Of a stretch of 64,000 nt of DNA, positions 51,367 through 61,528 are shown in pieces. Every line of letters begins with the position of its first letter. Positions within the stretch are counted from its first letter, which is position 1. Both the position numbers and the translations under genes were made by a program. The notes beneath the pieces are model-generated. The model was not told where the DNA came from. It worked only from the letters and a program-made list of their open reading frames with translations, and searched no databases. Source of the stretch: Halomonas sp. 1513 (lineage in GTDB: Bacteria > Pseudomonadota > Gammaproteobacteria > Pseudomonadales > Halomonadaceae); contig CP019326.1 of assembly GCA_001971685.1 (NCBI GenBank), positions 3,472,001 through 3,536,000 of the forward strand, written 5' to 3'.

Positions 51367-52482
51367 ATGCACGCTCAGTCTCCAATCAAACGCCGCCAGT
51401 CGCGCCAGATTCACGTCGGCGCAGTCCCGGTGGGCGGCGGCGCACCGATCTCGGTGCAGAGCATGACCAACACCGACACCCTCGACGTGGCCGCCACGGT
51501 GGCGCAGATCCGCCAGCTGGAGGCCGCCGGCGCCGATATCGTGCGCGTCTCGGTCCCCGACATGGACGCCGCCGAGGCCTTCGGCAAGATCAAACGCGAA
51601 GTAGCGGTACCGCTGGTCGCCGACATCCACTTCGACTACAAGATCGCCCTGCGCGTCGCCGAACTGGGCGTCGACTGCCTACGCATCAACCCCGGCAATA
51701 TCGGCCGCGAGGAGCGGGTGCGGGCGGTGGTCTCGGCGGCCCGCGACAACGGCATCCCGATCCGCATCGGCGTCAACGCCGGCTCGCTGGAGAAGGACCT
51801 GCAGAAGAAGTACGGCGAACCGACCCCGGCGGCATTGGTCGAGTCGGCGATGCGCCATATCGACCACCTCGAGCGCCTCGACTTTCCCGACTTCAAGGTC
51901 AGCGTCAAGGCCTCCGACGTGTTCATGGCGGTGGCCGCCTACCGCGACCTCGCCGGCCGCATCGAGCAGCCGCTGCACCTCGGCATCACCGAAGCCGGCG
52001 GCCTCCGCTCGGGCACCGTCAAGTCATCGATCGGCCTGGGCATGCTGCTGATGGACGGCATCGGCGACACCATCCGCGTGTCGCTGGCCGCCGACCCGGT
52101 CGAGGAGATCAAGGTCGGCTTCGACATGCTCAAGAGCCTGCGGCTGCGCAGCAAGGGCATCAACTTCATCGCCTGCCCCAGCTGCTCGCGCCAGAACTTC
52201 GACGTGATCGGTACCATGAACGCCCTCGAGGAGCGCCTCGAAGACGTCATGACGCCGCTCGACGTGTCGGTGATCGGCTGCGTGGTCAACGGCCCCGGCG
52301 AGGCCAAGGAAGTCGATGTCGGCCTGACCGGCGGCAGCCCCGCCAACCTGGTATATATCGACGGCAAACCCGCCAGCAAGCTGCGTAACGACCACCTGGT
52401 CGACGACCTCGAGCGTCTGATCCGGGAACGCGTACGCCTCAAAGAGCAGGCCGAACAGGACGTGATCGCACGGGACCTCTGA
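51367..52482 (+). CDS. ispG: IspG, 4-hydroxy-3-methylbut-2-enyl diphosphate synthase
   Basis: 371 residues from ATG 51367. Penultimate step of the MEP isoprenoid pathway. The TIM-barrel part ([41 protein letters not shown]) is clear. The [4Fe-4S] ligands are two Cys in [13 protein letters not shown] and the Cys in [14 protein letters not shown]. It starts 10 nt after rodZ and is followed by hisS after 28 nt: one operon with bamB and der. Confidence 0.96.
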   Translation: MHAQSPIKRRQSRQIHVGAVPVGGGAPISVQSMTNTDTLDVAATVAQIRQLEAAGADIVRVSVPDMDAAEAFGKIKREVAVPLVADIHFDYKIALRVAELGVDCLRINPGNIGREERVRAVVSAARDNGIPIRIGVNAGSLEKDLQKKYGEPTPAALVESAMRHIDHLERLDFPDFKVSVKASDVFMAVAAYRDLAGRIEQPLHLGITEAGGLRSGTVKSSIGLGMLLMDGIGDTIRVSLAADPVEEIKVGFDMLKSLRLRSKGINFIACPSCSRQNFDVIGTMNALEERLEDVMTPLDVSVIGCVVNGPGEAKEVDVGLTGGSPANLVYIDGKPASKLRNDHLVDDLERLIRERVRLKEQAEQDVIARDL

Positions 52483-52510
52483 ATGCCCTGCGATGAGTAA
52501 GGAGCAAGCG

Positions 52511-53800
52511 TTGAGCGACAAGAAGATCCAGGCCATTCGTGGCATGAATGACCTGCTGCCTGACCAGTCGCCGTACTGGCAGTATTTCGAGGCCCAGGTG
52601 CAGACCCTGATGCAGCGCTACGGCTATGCCGAGGTGCGCATGCCGATCGTCGAGCAGACCGCACTGTTCGCACGCTCCATCGGCGAGGTCACCGACATCG
52701 TCGAGAAGGAGATGTACACTTTCGACGACCGCAACGGCGACAGCCTCACCCTGCGCCCGGAAGGCACCGCCAGCTGCGTGCGCGCCGCCATGCAGCACGG
52801 CCTGCTGCACAATCAGACCCAGCGGCTCTGGTACCAGGGCCCGATGTTTCGCCACGAGCGCCCGCAGAAGGGACGCTATCGGCAGTTTCATCAGGTCGGT
52901 GTAGAGACCTTCGGCCTCGAAGGGCCTGACATCGATGCCGAGCTGATCCTGCTCTCGGCACGGCTGTGGAAGCAGCTCGGCCTGCTCGAACATGTCACCC
53001 TGGAGCTCAATTCGCTGGGCTCGCTCGAGGCCCGCGCCGCCTATCGCGAGACCCTGGTGGCCTACTTCGAGCAGCACCTCGAGCTACTCGACAATGACTC
53101 CCTGCGGCGCCTGACCAGCAACCCGCTGCGCATCCTCGACTCGAAGAACCCCGACATGGCCGCGATGCTCGACGCCGCACCGCAGCTGATGGATCACCTC
53201 GACGCCGAGTCCCGCCAGCACTTCGCCGCGCTTACCGCGATCCTCGATGCCGCCGGCATCGGCTATGTGATCAACCCGCGGCTGGTGCGCGGCCTCGACT
53301 ACTACTCGCGCACGGTGTTCGAGTGGACCACCACGGCGCTCGGCAGCCAGGGTACGGTGTGCGCCGGCGGTCGCTACGACGGGCTGGTCGAGCAGTTGGG
53401 CGGCAAGCCGACCCCGGCGGTGGGCTTTGCCATGGGCATCGAGCGGCTGATCCTGCTGCTCGAGACTCTCGATCTGGTGCCCGCCGAGGCCACCCCGGCG
53501 CTCGATCTCTACCTGCTGGGGATGGATGCCGACGCTTCGCGCCAGGCCCTGCTGCTCGGCGAGACCCTGCGCGACGCGCTGCCTGGCCTACGCATCCAGG
53601 TGCACTGCGGCGGTGGCAGCTTCAAGAGCCAGATCAAGAAGGCCGACAAGAGCGGTGCGCAACTGGCGCTGCTGCTGGGCGAGGATGAACTCGCCGAGGG
53701 CACCGTGACCGTGAAATTCCTGCGCGACGATCGCCAACAGTGCAGCCTGCCGCGCGACGGCCTGGCCGCGGCGCTGTGCGAACTGCTGAGCGTCGCTTGA
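52511..53800 (+). CDS. hisS: Histidyl-tRNA synthetase
   Basis: 429 residues from TTG 52511. I prefer this start because AAGGAG lies exactly 6 nt upstream, and translation from it gives [17 protein letters not shown], which aligns with the family N-terminus; the earlier ATG 52493 would place six residues encoded by the ribosome site itself. The class II motifs are present (YRYNAELRP-like [45 protein letters not shown]). It charges tRNA-His. Confidence 0.96.
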   Translation: MSDKKIQAIRGMNDLLPDQSPYWQYFEAQVQTLMQRYGYAEVRMPIVEQTALFARSIGEVTDIVEKEMYTFDDRNGDSLTLRPEGTASCVRAAMQHGLLHNQTQRLWYQGPMFRHERPQKGRYRQFHQVGVETFGLEGPDIDAELILLSARLWKQLGLLEHVTLELNSLGSLEARAAYRETLVAYFEQHLELLDNDSLRRLTSNPLRILDSKNPDMAAMLDAAPQLMDHLDAESRQHFAALTAILDAAGIGYVINPRLVRGLDYYSRTVFEWTTTALGSQGTVCAGGRYDGLVEQLGGKPTPAVGFAMGIERLILLLETLDLVPAEATPALDLYLLGMDADASRQALLLGETLRDALPGLRIQVHCGGGSFKSQIKKADKSGAQLALLLGEDELAEGTVTVKFLRDDRQQCSLPRDGLAAALCELLSVA

Positions 53801-53804
53801 CCGC

Positions 53805-53826
53805 CCGCCGCGCACGAGCGCGGCGG
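53805..53826 (+). terminator. Stem-loop between hisS and yfgM
   Basis: A perfect 9-bp stem CCGCCGCGC / GCGCGGCGG with loop ACGA and no T run. It is probably an attenuating or processing hairpin within the operon. Confidence 0.45.
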
Positions 53827-53855
53827 CACGCATTCCGAATCAGAGGAGACCGCCC

Positions 53856-54515
53856 GTGGCGGAGCTGAGAAGCGAAGAAGAACAGCTTGATGCCATCAAG
53901 GCCTGGTGGAAGCAGAATGGCACCTCGCTGATTGCCGGGGTGGTGATCGCCATCTCCGGCGTACTGGGCTGGAACGCCTGGCAGAACTATCAGGAGAACC
54001 AGGCCGAGGCCGCCTCGCTGCGCTATCAGCAGCTGCTCAGCCTGGCCGCCGACCCCGAGCTCGACGAAGGCGGTCGGGCCGAGGCGCGCGGGCTGATCGA
54101 CGAGATCACCGACAACCATGGCCGCACCCTCTACGCCGACTTGGCACAGCTGATCGAGGCGCGACTGGCAGTGGCCGAGGGCGACCTGGCGGCGGCGCGT
54201 GCCGCGCTCGGCGACGTCGTCGACGGCAATGCACGCGACTATATCCAGGCCCTGGCGCGGCTGCGCCTGGCACGGGTACAGATCGCCGACGGCAACCCCG
54301 AGGCGGCCCTCGATGTCCTCGGCAGCGGCATTCCCGACTCGCTGTCGGCGCAGCGCGAGGACATTCGCGGCGACGCCTTCGTGGCCCTGGAGCGCGACGA
54401 CGACGCCCGCAACGCCTACCGCCAGGCCATGGCACTGGCCGTGGAACACGGCCAGTCGCTGTACGGCGTACAACTCAAGCTCGACAACCTCGGCGCGGAG
54501 GATGCCACCCTATGA
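53856..54515 (+). CDS. yfgM: YfgM, periplasmic chaperone-associated TPR protein
   Basis: 219 residues, GTG start behind AGAGGAG. One N-terminal membrane helix (residues 22-45, SLIAGVVIAISGVLGWNAWQNY) anchors a periplasmic TPR-like domain. In E. coli YfgM partners with the Sec translocon and PpiD. The stop overlaps the bamB start by 4 nt. Confidence 0.92.
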   Translation: MAELRSEEEQLDAIKAWWKQNGTSLIAGVVIAISGVLGWNAWQNYQENQAEAASLRYQQLLSLAADPELDEGGRAEARGLIDEITDNHGRTLYADLAQLIEARLAVAEGDLAAARAALGDVVDGNARDYIQALARLRLARVQIADGNPEAALDVLGSGIPDSLSAQREDIRGDAFVALERDDDARNAYRQAMALAVEHGQSLYGVQLKLDNLGAEDATL

Positions 54516-55663
54516 AACCGACTCTCGTGATCGCCGCCGCGGCGCTGGCCCTGCTGGCCGGCTGTGCCGGCAAGGTGGAGCCGCAGTATCCGCCCAAGGA
54601 CCTGACCAGCTTCGATGAGCAGGCCAACCTGAACACCGCCTGGAGCCAGCGCGTCGGCCGCGGCCTGGGCCGGGCCACCTATCCCATCGCGCCGTCCCGC
54701 GAAGACGGCGTGATCTATGCCGCCGACGAGCGTGGCCAGGTCTACGCCATGGACGCCGAGAGCGGCGACACGGTGTGGCGCACGGATCTCGACACCCCGG
54801 TCTCCAGCGGTCTCAACGCGATTGGCGGCCAGATCTACCTGGGTACCCGCAACGGCGAAGTGCTGGCGCTGAGCCAGAGCGATGGCGAGGTCGTGTGGCG
54901 CACCCGGGTCTCCAGCGAAGTGCTTGCCGCCCCCCAGGCCAACCAGCAGCTGCTCGTGGTGCAGAGCGTCGACGGCAACGTCACCGCCCTGGACCGCAGC
55001 AGCGGCAATGAAGTCTGGGTGCACTCCAGCTCCCAGCCTGCGCTGACCCTGCGCGGCACCGGCACGCCGCAGGTCATCGACCCGGTGACCTTCGTCGGCT
55101 TTGCCAACGGCCGCCTGGCGACCCTCGACAACCGCAGCGGCCAGCCGCTGATGGAGATGCGCGTCGCCGTGCCCCAGGGCCGCACCGAGGTCGACCGTCT
55201 GGTGGACCTCGACGGTCAGCCGCTGCTGACCCCCGACGGGCGTCTCTACGTGACCAGCTACAACGGCCGCCTGCTGGCCATGGAGGCCACCTCAGGCGAA
55301 ATCCTGTGGGAGCGCGAGCACTCCAGCTACCTCTCGCCGCTGCTGGTAGGGGATACCCTCTACACGGTCAATGAAGCCAGCCACATCCTCGCCCTCGACG
55401 CCCTCTCCGGCCGTCTGCTGTGGCGCTCCGAAGACTTCGAGGGCCGCTGGATCACCGCCCCGGCGCTGGCCGACAACAAGCTGGTATTTGGCGATTTCGA
55501 GGGCTATGTGCACCTCCTCGACCGCAACGACGGCGACGTCGTCGGCCGTACCCGGGTCAACCGCTCGGGCATCAGCCTGCGCCCGCTCACCGACGGCCGC
55601 TGGGTCTACGCCCTGGCCAATGACGGGCGCCTAGAAGCCCTGCAGATTCGCGAGACACAATGA
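54512..55663 (+). CDS. bamB: BamB, outer-membrane assembly lipoprotein
   Basis: 383 residues. The signal ends LLAGC (lipoprotein), and about eight PQQ-like beta-propeller repeats follow ([25 protein letters not shown] and others). BamB is part of the BAM complex that inserts outer-membrane proteins. Overlaps of 4 nt with yfgM before it and der after it show translational coupling. Confidence 0.95.
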   Translation: MKPTLVIAAAALALLAGCAGKVEPQYPPKDLTSFDEQANLNTAWSQRVGRGLGRATYPIAPSREDGVIYAADERGQVYAMDAESGDTVWRTDLDTPVSSGLNAIGGQIYLGTRNGEVLALSQSDGEVVWRTRVSSEVLAAPQANQQLLVVQSVDGNVTALDRSSGNEVWVHSSSQPALTLRGTGTPQVIDPVTFVGFANGRLATLDNRSGQPLMEMRVAVPQGRTEVDRLVDLDGQPLLTPDGRLYVTSYNGRLLAMEATSGEILWEREHSSYLSPLLVGDTLYTVNEASHILALDALSGRLLWRSEDFEGRWITAPALADNKLVFGDFEGYVHLLDRNDGDVVGRTRVNRSGISLRPLTDGRWVYALANDGRLEALQIRETQ

Positions 55664-57063
55664 ACCCAGTCATCGCTCTGGTCGGCCGGCCCAATGTCGG
55701 CAAGTCCACGCTGTTCAACCGCCTGACCCGCTCGCGGGACGCTCTGGTGGCCGATTTCCCGGGCCTCACCCGCGACCGCAAGTACGGTAACGGCGCGCTC
55801 GGCGACAAGACCTACACGGTCATCGACACCGGCGGCATCAGCGGCGACGAGGACGGCATCGACGCGGCCATGGCCGAGCAGTCGCTGCTGGCCATCGACG
55901 AGGCCGACATCGTGCTGTTCATGGTCGACGCCCGCGCCGGCCTGATCGCCGCCGACGAGGCGATCGCCAACCACCTGCGGGTCAACCAGAAGAAGACCTG
56001 GCTGGTGGTCAACAAGACCGACGGCCTCGAAGAGCACTCGGCGATGGCCGACTTCTGGCAGCTGGGAATCGGCGATCCGCACCCCATCGCCGCCGCCCAC
56101 GGCCGCAACGTCACCACCTTGATCGACGAAGTGCTGGCGCCGTTTCCCGAGCGCGAGGCCAACGCCGCTCCGGCGGATATCAGCAACGGTGTCCGCATCG
56201 GCGTGATCGGCCGCCCCAACGTCGGCAAGTCGACCCTGGTCAATCGTCTGCTCGGCGAGGAGCGGGTGGTGGTCTTCGATGAGGCCGGCACCACCCGCGA
56301 CGCCATCGAGATCCCCTTCGAGCGCCGCGGCAAGCCCTATGTGCTGGTGGATACCGCCGGCGTCAGGCGGCGCAAGAACGTCAGCCAGATCGCCGAGAAA
56401 TTCTCGATCATCAAGACCCTCGAGGCGATCAAGGAGTGTCACGTCGCGATCATGGTGCTCGACGCCCGCGGCGGCCTGGTCGAACAGGACCTGCATTTGC
56501 TCGACTACGTGCTGAGCAGCGGCCGGGCGCTGGTACTGGCGGTCAACAAGTGGGACGGCCTGGAGGCCGAGGCCAAGGACAAGATGCGCGCCGAGATCAA
56601 GCGCCGCCTGGGCTTCGCCGACTACGCCGAGCTGCACTTCATCTCGGCGCTGCACGGCACCGCGGTGGGCGACCTCTACCCCTCCATCGACCGCGCCTTC
56701 GCCTCGGCCAACAGCCACTGGTCGACCAATCGCCTCACCAGCATCCTCCAGGATGCGGTCGGCGAGCACCAGCCGCCACTCGTCCACGGCCGCCGCATCA
56801 AGCTGCGCATGGCCCACCAGGGCGGCAGCAATCCGCCGATCATCGTGGTCCACGGCAACCAGACCGAGTCACTGCCGGATGCCTACAAGCGCTACCTGAC
56901 CAACACCTTCCGCAAGGTGCTCAAGGTACGCGGCACGCCGATCCGCTTCGAGTTCCGCTCGGGCAAGAACCCCTTCGACAGCAACGCCGGGGCCAGCGAC
57001 CGCGAGAAAGCCAAGAAGCGCGAGCTGGGCCGCACCAAGGAAGCGCGCAAGAACCGCCGCTGA
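55660..57063 (+). CDS. der: Der, double-domain ribosome-assembly GTPase
   Basis: 467 residues. Two G domains, each with [10 protein letters not shown] (residues about 8 and 186), DTGG / DTAG and NKTD / NKWD motifs, and a C-terminal KH-like domain. Essential for 50S subunit assembly. Its ATG overlaps the bamB stop by 4 nt. The C-terminal tail is basic ([16 protein letters not shown]). A strong bidirectional terminator follows. Confidence 0.97.
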   Translation: MNPVIALVGRPNVGKSTLFNRLTRSRDALVADFPGLTRDRKYGNGALGDKTYTVIDTGGISGDEDGIDAAMAEQSLLAIDEADIVLFMVDARAGLIAADEAIANHLRVNQKKTWLVVNKTDGLEEHSAMADFWQLGIGDPHPIAAAHGRNVTTLIDEVLAPFPEREANAAPADISNGVRIGVIGRPNVGKSTLVNRLLGEERVVVFDEAGTTRDAIEIPFERRGKPYVLVDTAGVRRRKNVSQIAEKFSIIKTLEAIKECHVAIMVLDARGGLVEQDLHLLDYVLSSGRALVLAVNKWDGLEAEAKDKMRAEIKRRLGFADYAELHFISALHGTAVGDLYPSIDRAFASANSHWSTNRLTSILQDAVGEHQPPLVHGRRIKLRMAHQGGSNPPIIVVHGNQTESLPDAYKRYLTNTFRKVLKVRGTPIRFEFRSGKNPFDSNAGASDREKAKKRELGRTKEARKNRR

Positions 57064-57087
57064 CGGTTGCTGGTCATGTTCGATTGC

Positions 57088-57115
57088 CGAGGGGCGCCTA
57101 TTCAGGCGCCCCTCG
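57088..57115. terminator. Bidirectional terminator after der
   Basis: A 12-bp perfect stem CGAGGGGCGCCT / AGGCGCCCCTCG with loop ATTC, between the convergent der and sugar-dehydrogenase genes. ACGTTTGT follows on the plus strand. Confidence 0.75.
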
Positions 57116-57122
57116 ACGTTTG

Positions 57123-58214
57123 TCACGACGCAGGCACCACCCGTATCAGCGCCCCGTCGGCGTGATCGGTGAGCAGGTAGAGATAGCCGTCGGGGCCGAC
57201 ACGCACGTCGCGGATACGCGCCTCGAGCTCCTCGAACAGTACCTGCTGGTCGACCACCCGACCCTGCTCGCGAATCAGCCGGCGCACCTGCTGACCGGCC
57301 AGCGCCGAGACGAACAGGTCGCCCTGCCAGTCGGGGAAGGCGTCACCGCGGTAGAGCGCCATGCCCGACGGGGCGATCGACGGCGTCCAGTGCAGCAGCG
57401 GCGGCGTGAACGCCGGCAGTTCGCGGAACGGCGTGATCCGCGCGCCGGTGTAGTCGACGCCGTGGGTGGTCAGCGGCCAGCCGTAGTTGGCGCCGGGCTG
57501 AATGCGGTTGAGCTCATCGCCGCCACGGGGGCCGTGCTCGTTGATCAGCAGCTCGTCGCGCTCGACATCGAAGACGATACCCTGCACGTTGCGATGGCCG
57601 ATGCTGTAGAGCTCGGGGCGGGCGCTGTCGTCACCCAGAAAGGGATTATCGTCGGGCACCCGCCCGTCGAGGGTCAGCCGCACCAGGCTGCCCAGGTGGT
57701 TGGCAGCGTTCTGCGCCTGCTCGCGATAGTCGAAACCATCGCCGAGGGTCAACACCAGGGTGTCGTCGCCCAGCAGTGCCAGACGGCCACCGTAGTGCGC
57801 CGCGCCGCGCTTGGCGGGGGAGGCACAGAACAGCACCTCGCCGCCGCTGAGCCCCTCGCCGTTGAAGCGCGCCCGACCCAGGCAGGTGTTGTTGGCGGTG
57901 ATATCGCCGTAGGCGTAGCTCAGATACAGCAAGCCGCTGTCGGCGAAGTCCGGCGCCAGCATCACCTCGAACAGCCCCGCCTGGGCCTCGGCGAACACCT
58001 CTGGCACACCGCTCAGCGGCGCTTCGCGCAGCGTGCCGTCAGCCTCGATCACGCGCAGCCGCCCCGGCCGCTCGGTGACCAGCATGCCGCCATCGGGCAG
58101 GAACGCCAGCGACCAGGGGTGCTCGAGGCCTTCGGCCACGGTCTCGAGGCGATAGTCGGCGTGGGCCAACCCTGCCAGCAGCGGCGCGGCAAGCCATAGA
58201 CTCAAGCGTTTCAT
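57123..58214 (-). CDS. PQQ-dependent aldose/sorbosone-type sugar dehydrogenase
   Basis: 363 residues. A signal peptide (residues 1-20, ending LAGLAHA) directs it to the periplasm. A six-bladed propeller of the soluble quinoprotein glucose-dehydrogenase family follows (ETVAEGLEHPWSLAFLPDGGMLVTER; LYSIGHRNVQGIVFD; NEHGPRGGDELNRI; GANYGWPL). Similar to YliI/Asd, which oxidises aldose sugars with PQQ and Ca. Its ATG overlaps the stop of the upstream small membrane gene by 4 nt. No PQQ-synthesis genes are in the window, so PQQ supply is unknown. Confidence 0.9.
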   Translation of the reverse strand: MKRLSLWLAAPLLAGLAHADYRLETVAEGLEHPWSLAFLPDGGMLVTERPGRLRVIEADGTLREAPLSGVPEVFAEAQAGLFEVMLAPDFADSGLLYLSYAYGDITANNTCLGRARFNGEGLSGGEVLFCASPAKRGAAHYGGRLALLGDDTLVLTLGDGFDYREQAQNAANHLGSLVRLTLDGRVPDDNPFLGDDSARPELYSIGHRNVQGIVFDVERDELLINEHGPRGGDELNRIQPGANYGWPLTTHGVDYTGARITPFRELPAFTPPLLHWTPSIAPSGMALYRGDAFPDWQGDLFVSALAGQQVRRLIREQGRVVDQQVLFEELEARIRDVRVGPDGYLYLLTDHADGALIRVVPAS

Positions 58215-58660
58215 GACGTCCTCCCGGCACGGCAGCAGGCATATACCAGGCCACCCAGGGCAGCACCGCCGAGCATCGCCAGCGTCCCCGAGAGACTCCG
58301 CGTTGCGGCAATCAGGGTCGGCATCGGCGCCAGGGCGTCGGCGACCAGCAGCGCCAGCCACAGGCCCAGCGCGGCGGCCAGGGGGTACAGCAAGACGGGC
58401 GGCAGCGCTAGCCAGCGCCGGCTCAGCGCCGCCAACGGTATCGATGCGGCCAGCGACAGCACCACCATGCCAGCATACAGCGGGGCGAAGCCAAGCAGAT
58501 CCTGCAGGCTGGTCGTCAGCCGCGTGCTCAGGCTGATCTCGGCACCTAATGCCGCGAGTGCCGCCAGATTGAACTGGGTCTGGATCAGCGACCCGCTAAG
58601 GGTCGTCACCAGCAGGGCCAGGACGAAGCCCATCAGCCGTATTTTCCACTTTTCTATCAT
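58211..58660 (-). CDS. Small four-helix membrane protein of unknown function
   Basis: 149 residues from ATG 58660, where AAGGA lies 6 nt upstream; an in-frame ATG at 58666 is directly behind that site and less likely. Four hydrophobic helices. No family recognised. The 4-nt overlap with the sugar dehydrogenase suggests they work together, perhaps as a membrane anchor or electron-transfer partner; that is inference from context only. Confidence 0.7.
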   Translation of the reverse strand: MIEKWKIRLMGFVLALLVTTLSGSLIQTQFNLAALAALGAEISLSTRLTTSLQDLLGFAPLYAGMVVLSLAASIPLAALSRRWLALPPVLLYPLAAALGLWLALLVADALAPMPTLIAATRSLSGTLAMLGGAALGGLVYACCRAGRTS

Positions 58661-58804
58661 CGGCATTCCTTGGCAAAGCAACGGCGGTGGCGGCGTGCGC
58701 GAAATTGCTTGGCAGCCAGCTACACTGGCCCTAGAATGCGCGCGCCCCGCGACCGCTCCCGGGAGCATACCCGGCCATTATTCCATGCCCAGGAGTCCGT
58801 GATC

Positions 58805-59428
58805 ATGTCGATTGTTGCCCTTCGTCTGCGCCGCCGTTGGCGCCTGCTGCTGCCCACCGGCCTGGCGCTGCTGCTCGCCGGCTGCCTGGCGATGCCCCAG
58901 ACCAGCCTGTTCGCGATGCGCCTGGCGGTCACCTCGCTGGGCGTGGAGGACGTGCGCATCGGCCCCTACGCCATCCGTGCCGGCCTCGACACCTCCGATA
59001 TCACCTCGCTGATCGCCTCCAGTCTCGGCACCGGTAGCCTTCCGGTACAGGCGACCCTGGCCATGGGCCTGGGGCTACCGCGGGGCATGCCGCCGGTGGA
59101 GCTCAACGGCTTCCGCTGGACCCTCGACGTGCCCGACGCCGAGCCAATCAGCGGCAACTACGACGAGCGCGTGGCGCTGACGCCGGGCGACGACGCCGAC
59201 CTGCGCCTGCCGGTGAGCTTCGACGTGCTCGGCGACCGCCAGCGCTTCGCGCCGATGGTGCAGCTGGCCAGCCAGCTGGCCAACCGCGGCGAGCTGCCGC
59301 CGGGCAGCGAGCTTGCCATCACCCCCGGCGGCGTCCGCGGGCTAGGGGTCACGCTACCGCCGGGCCTGTGGATGCCGACGGTGCGCTTTAGCGTCAATCC
59401 GGACGGCAGCCTGACGCCCGCTTCCTAA
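58805..59428 (+). CDS. Putative lipoprotein of unknown function
   Basis: 207 residues. The signal ends in LLAGC (residues about 17-22) with Leu after the Cys, so it is probably a lipoprotein of the outer membrane. The mature part looks like one beta-rich domain, resembling LEA-type/WHy-like lipoproteins (GFRWTLDVPDAEPISGNY; ADLRLPVSFDVLG). The start is ATG 58805 after CAGGAG. Convergent with the DUF815 gene, 2 nt apart. Confidence 0.7.
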   Translation: MSIVALRLRRRWRLLLPTGLALLLAGCLAMPQTSLFAMRLAVTSLGVEDVRIGPYAIRAGLDTSDITSLIASSLGTGSLPVQATLAMGLGLPRGMPPVELNGFRWTLDVPDAEPISGNYDERVALTPGDDADLRLPVSFDVLGDRQRFAPMVQLASQLANRGELPPGSELAITPGGVRGLGVTLPPGLWMPTVRFSVNPDGSLTPAS

Positions 59429-59430
59429 GG

Positions 59431-60300
59431 CTAGCGCTTCGCGTCCAGGCGCTGCTCACCGATCCACTGGCAGGCGAACTGCCAGGCGGCGCGGCCGCTG
59501 CGGCCGCCGCGCAGGGTGGCGAAACGGATCGCCGCCTCGCGGGCCTCGGCATGCCAGTCCTCGCCGCTGCCGAGCCGCGTCACCCAGTGCTCGCAGACCT
59601 CGAGGTAGGTGGCCTGGTTGAAGGGGTAAAACGCCAGCCACAGGCCGAAGCGATCCGACAGCGAGATCTTCTCCTCCACCGCATCGCCGTGGTGCAGCTC
59701 ATCGCCCACCAGGTGGCTCTCCTGGTTGTCGGACAGCGACTCGGGGAGCAGATGGCGGCGATTGGAGGTGGCGTAGAGCAGCACGTTGTCGGGCGGCCCG
59801 GTCAAGGTGCCATCGAGCACGCTCTTGAGCGCCTTGTAGGCGTCGTCGTTGGCCTCGAACGACAGGTCATCGCAGTAGACCACGAAGCGCTGGGGCTGGT
59901 CGCGCAGCTGCTGGACCAGGCCCGGCAGACCGGCCAGATCGTGCCGGTCGACCTGGATCAGGCGCAGGCCTTCGCCGGCCAGGGTATTGAGCAGCGCACG
60001 CACCATCGATGACTTGCCGCTGCCCCGTGAGCCCCACAGCAGGGCGTGGTTGGCCGGCAGGCCCTGCAGGAAGGCGCGGCTGTTGGCGAGCAGCGCGCGT
60101 TTCTGGCGCTCGACGCCGAGCAGGTCATCGAGGGTCGCGGCATCGCGAACCGGCACCGGCAGGAGTTGTCCACCCAGTGGGTGGCGTTGCCACAGCGCCG
60201 CCACGTCACGCGACCAGTCGATCCGCGGTGGTGCAGGCGGCAAGAAGGCTTCGACGCGGTCGAGCAGCTTGGCGAGTCGCGCGGACAGCTCGGCATCCAT
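59431..60300 (-). CDS. DUF815 AAA+-like ATPase
   Basis: 289 residues from ATG 60300. Walker A in LLWGSRGSGKSSMVRALL (residues about 85-102), Walker B in RFVVYCDDLSFE, and the later blocks LYATSNRRHLLPES and DRFGLWLAFYPFNQATYL are the DUF815 family pattern. The function is unknown. The remaining sequence fits the family well. Confidence 0.88.
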   Translation of the reverse strand: MDAELSARLAKLLDRVEAFLPPAPPRIDWSRDVAALWQRHPLGGQLLPVPVRDAATLDDLLGVERQKRALLANSRAFLQGLPANHALLWGSRGSGKSSMVRALLNTLAGEGLRLIQVDRHDLAGLPGLVQQLRDQPQRFVVYCDDLSFEANDDAYKALKSVLDGTLTGPPDNVLLYATSNRRHLLPESLSDNQESHLVGDELHHGDAVEEKISLSDRFGLWLAFYPFNQATYLEVCEHWVTRLGSGEDWHAEAREAAIRFATLRGGRSGRAAWQFACQWIGEQRLDAKR

Positions 60301-60405
60301 TGACGGTGTCTCCCTCTGGTTGACCTTGATGGGCATCCGGGTATCTTGTGGCAGGTCAGTGGCTTTCGTCCACTGCCCACGGACGAATTACGAGGACGCT
60401 AGATC

Positions 60406-61209
60406 ATGCGCTGGATCCCCCGACTCGCCATTGGCGCGCTGTGCGTATCGCTGGCCGCCTGCGCCAGCTCTCCCACCGGACGGCAGCAGTTCACCCTCTA
60501 TTCGGAGGAGCAACTCAACCAGATGGGGCAGCAGGCCTTCGAACAGTATCAGGAGGACCTGACGGTGGTCGGCGGTGCCCATGCCCGCTACGCCGAGTGC
60601 ATCGCCGATGCGCTAGTGGCCGAGCTGTCGGGTCGCGACCGCGACTACAACTGGCAGATCCGCGTCTTCGAGGACGACTCGGCCAACGCCTTCGCCCTGC
60701 CCGGCGGCTACATGGGCATCCACACCGGGCTGCTCGACATCGCCACCGACCAGGATCAGGTCGCCGCGGTCGTCGGCCACGAGATGGGCCACGTGATGGC
60801 CAACCACGCCAACGAGCGGGTCTCGACCCAGTCGGCGACCCAGGTCGGCATGTCGGTGCTCTCTTCGGTGGCCGGCCTGCAGGGCCCCCAGGGCGAGCAG
60901 ATGCTCGGCCTGCTCGGCGCCGGCGCCCAGTACGGCATCCTGCTGCCCTTCTCGCGTCGCCACGAGAGCGAGGCCGACGTGATCGGCCTGCGGCTGATGG
61001 CCGAGGCCGGCTTCGACCCGCGCGCCAGCGTGACGCTGTGGGAGAACATGCAGGCCGCCAGCGGCGGTCAGCCGCCGGTGTGGATGTCCACCCACCCCAG
61101 CCAGGGCCAGCGGATGGCCGGCCTCGAGGCCAACATGGACGACGCCATGGCGCGCTACGAGCAGGCGCGCAGCGCCGGACGTCAACCCAACTGCCAGCGC
61201 CCTGGCTAA
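60406..61209 (+). CDS. M48-family zinc metallopeptidase lipoprotein (LoiP-like)
   Basis: 267 residues. A lipoprotein signal ends LAAC; the zinc motif HEMGHV is in VVGHEMGHVMANHANERV, and the third ligand is Glu of ESEADVIGLRLMAEAGFD. M48 lipoproteins such as LoiP and BepA degrade or refold misassembled outer-membrane proteins. Starts ATG 60406; divergent from the DUF815 gene. Confidence 0.9.
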   Translation: MRWIPRLAIGALCVSLAACASSPTGRQQFTLYSEEQLNQMGQQAFEQYQEDLTVVGGAHARYAECIADALVAELSGRDRDYNWQIRVFEDDSANAFALPGGYMGIHTGLLDIATDQDQVAAVVGHEMGHVMANHANERVSTQSATQVGMSVLSSVAGLQGPQGEQMLGLLGAGAQYGILLPFSRRHESEADVIGLRLMAEAGFDPRASVTLWENMQAASGGQPPVWMSTHPSQGQRMAGLEANMDDAMARYEQARSAGRQPNCQRPG

Positions 61210-61224
61210 GACGCTCCCGACCCG

Positions 61225-61482
61225 ATGCTACGACTTGGACTACTGCTACTGATCGTGCCCGTCATCGTACTGATGGGCGTGTATTTCTGGGAACTCGGCG
61301 ACGTGCGCGAGTGCACCCTCTCGGGCGGCTACTGGGACTACCTGGACGGCGTATGCCGCGACACCCCACAGCCGTTCGTCTCCTGGCTGGAGCGCTACCC
61401 GCTGCTGGTCAACGGCGGCATGCTGCTGTCGGTACTCGGCCTGGTGCTGTGCATGGTGGGGTTCTACGTCAAGCAGCGCTGA
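61225..61482 (+). CDS. Small two-helix membrane protein of unknown function
   Basis: 85 residues with two hydrophobic helices (residues 2-22 and 60-80) and a loop containing two cysteines (VRECTLSGGYWDYLDGVCRD) that could form a disulfide in the periplasm. It lies 15 nt after the metallopeptidase gene, so probably in its operon. No family recognised. Confidence 0.65.
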   Translation: MLRLGLLLLIVPVIVLMGVYFWELGDVRECTLSGGYWDYLDGVCRDTPQPFVSWLERYPLLVNGGMLLSVLGLVLCMVGFYVKQR

Positions 61483-61496
61483 GCCCCCATCCCCGA

Positions 61497-61522
61497 CGCC
61501 CCGCAAGCCCAGCTGCGGGGCG
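61497..61522. terminator. Stem-loop between convergent genes
   Basis: CGCCCCGCA pairs with TGCGGGGCG around an 8-nt loop. It lies between the converging 61482 and 61529 stops. No T run, but the position suits a shared terminator. Confidence 0.5.
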
Positions 61523-61528
61523 CCGGCC

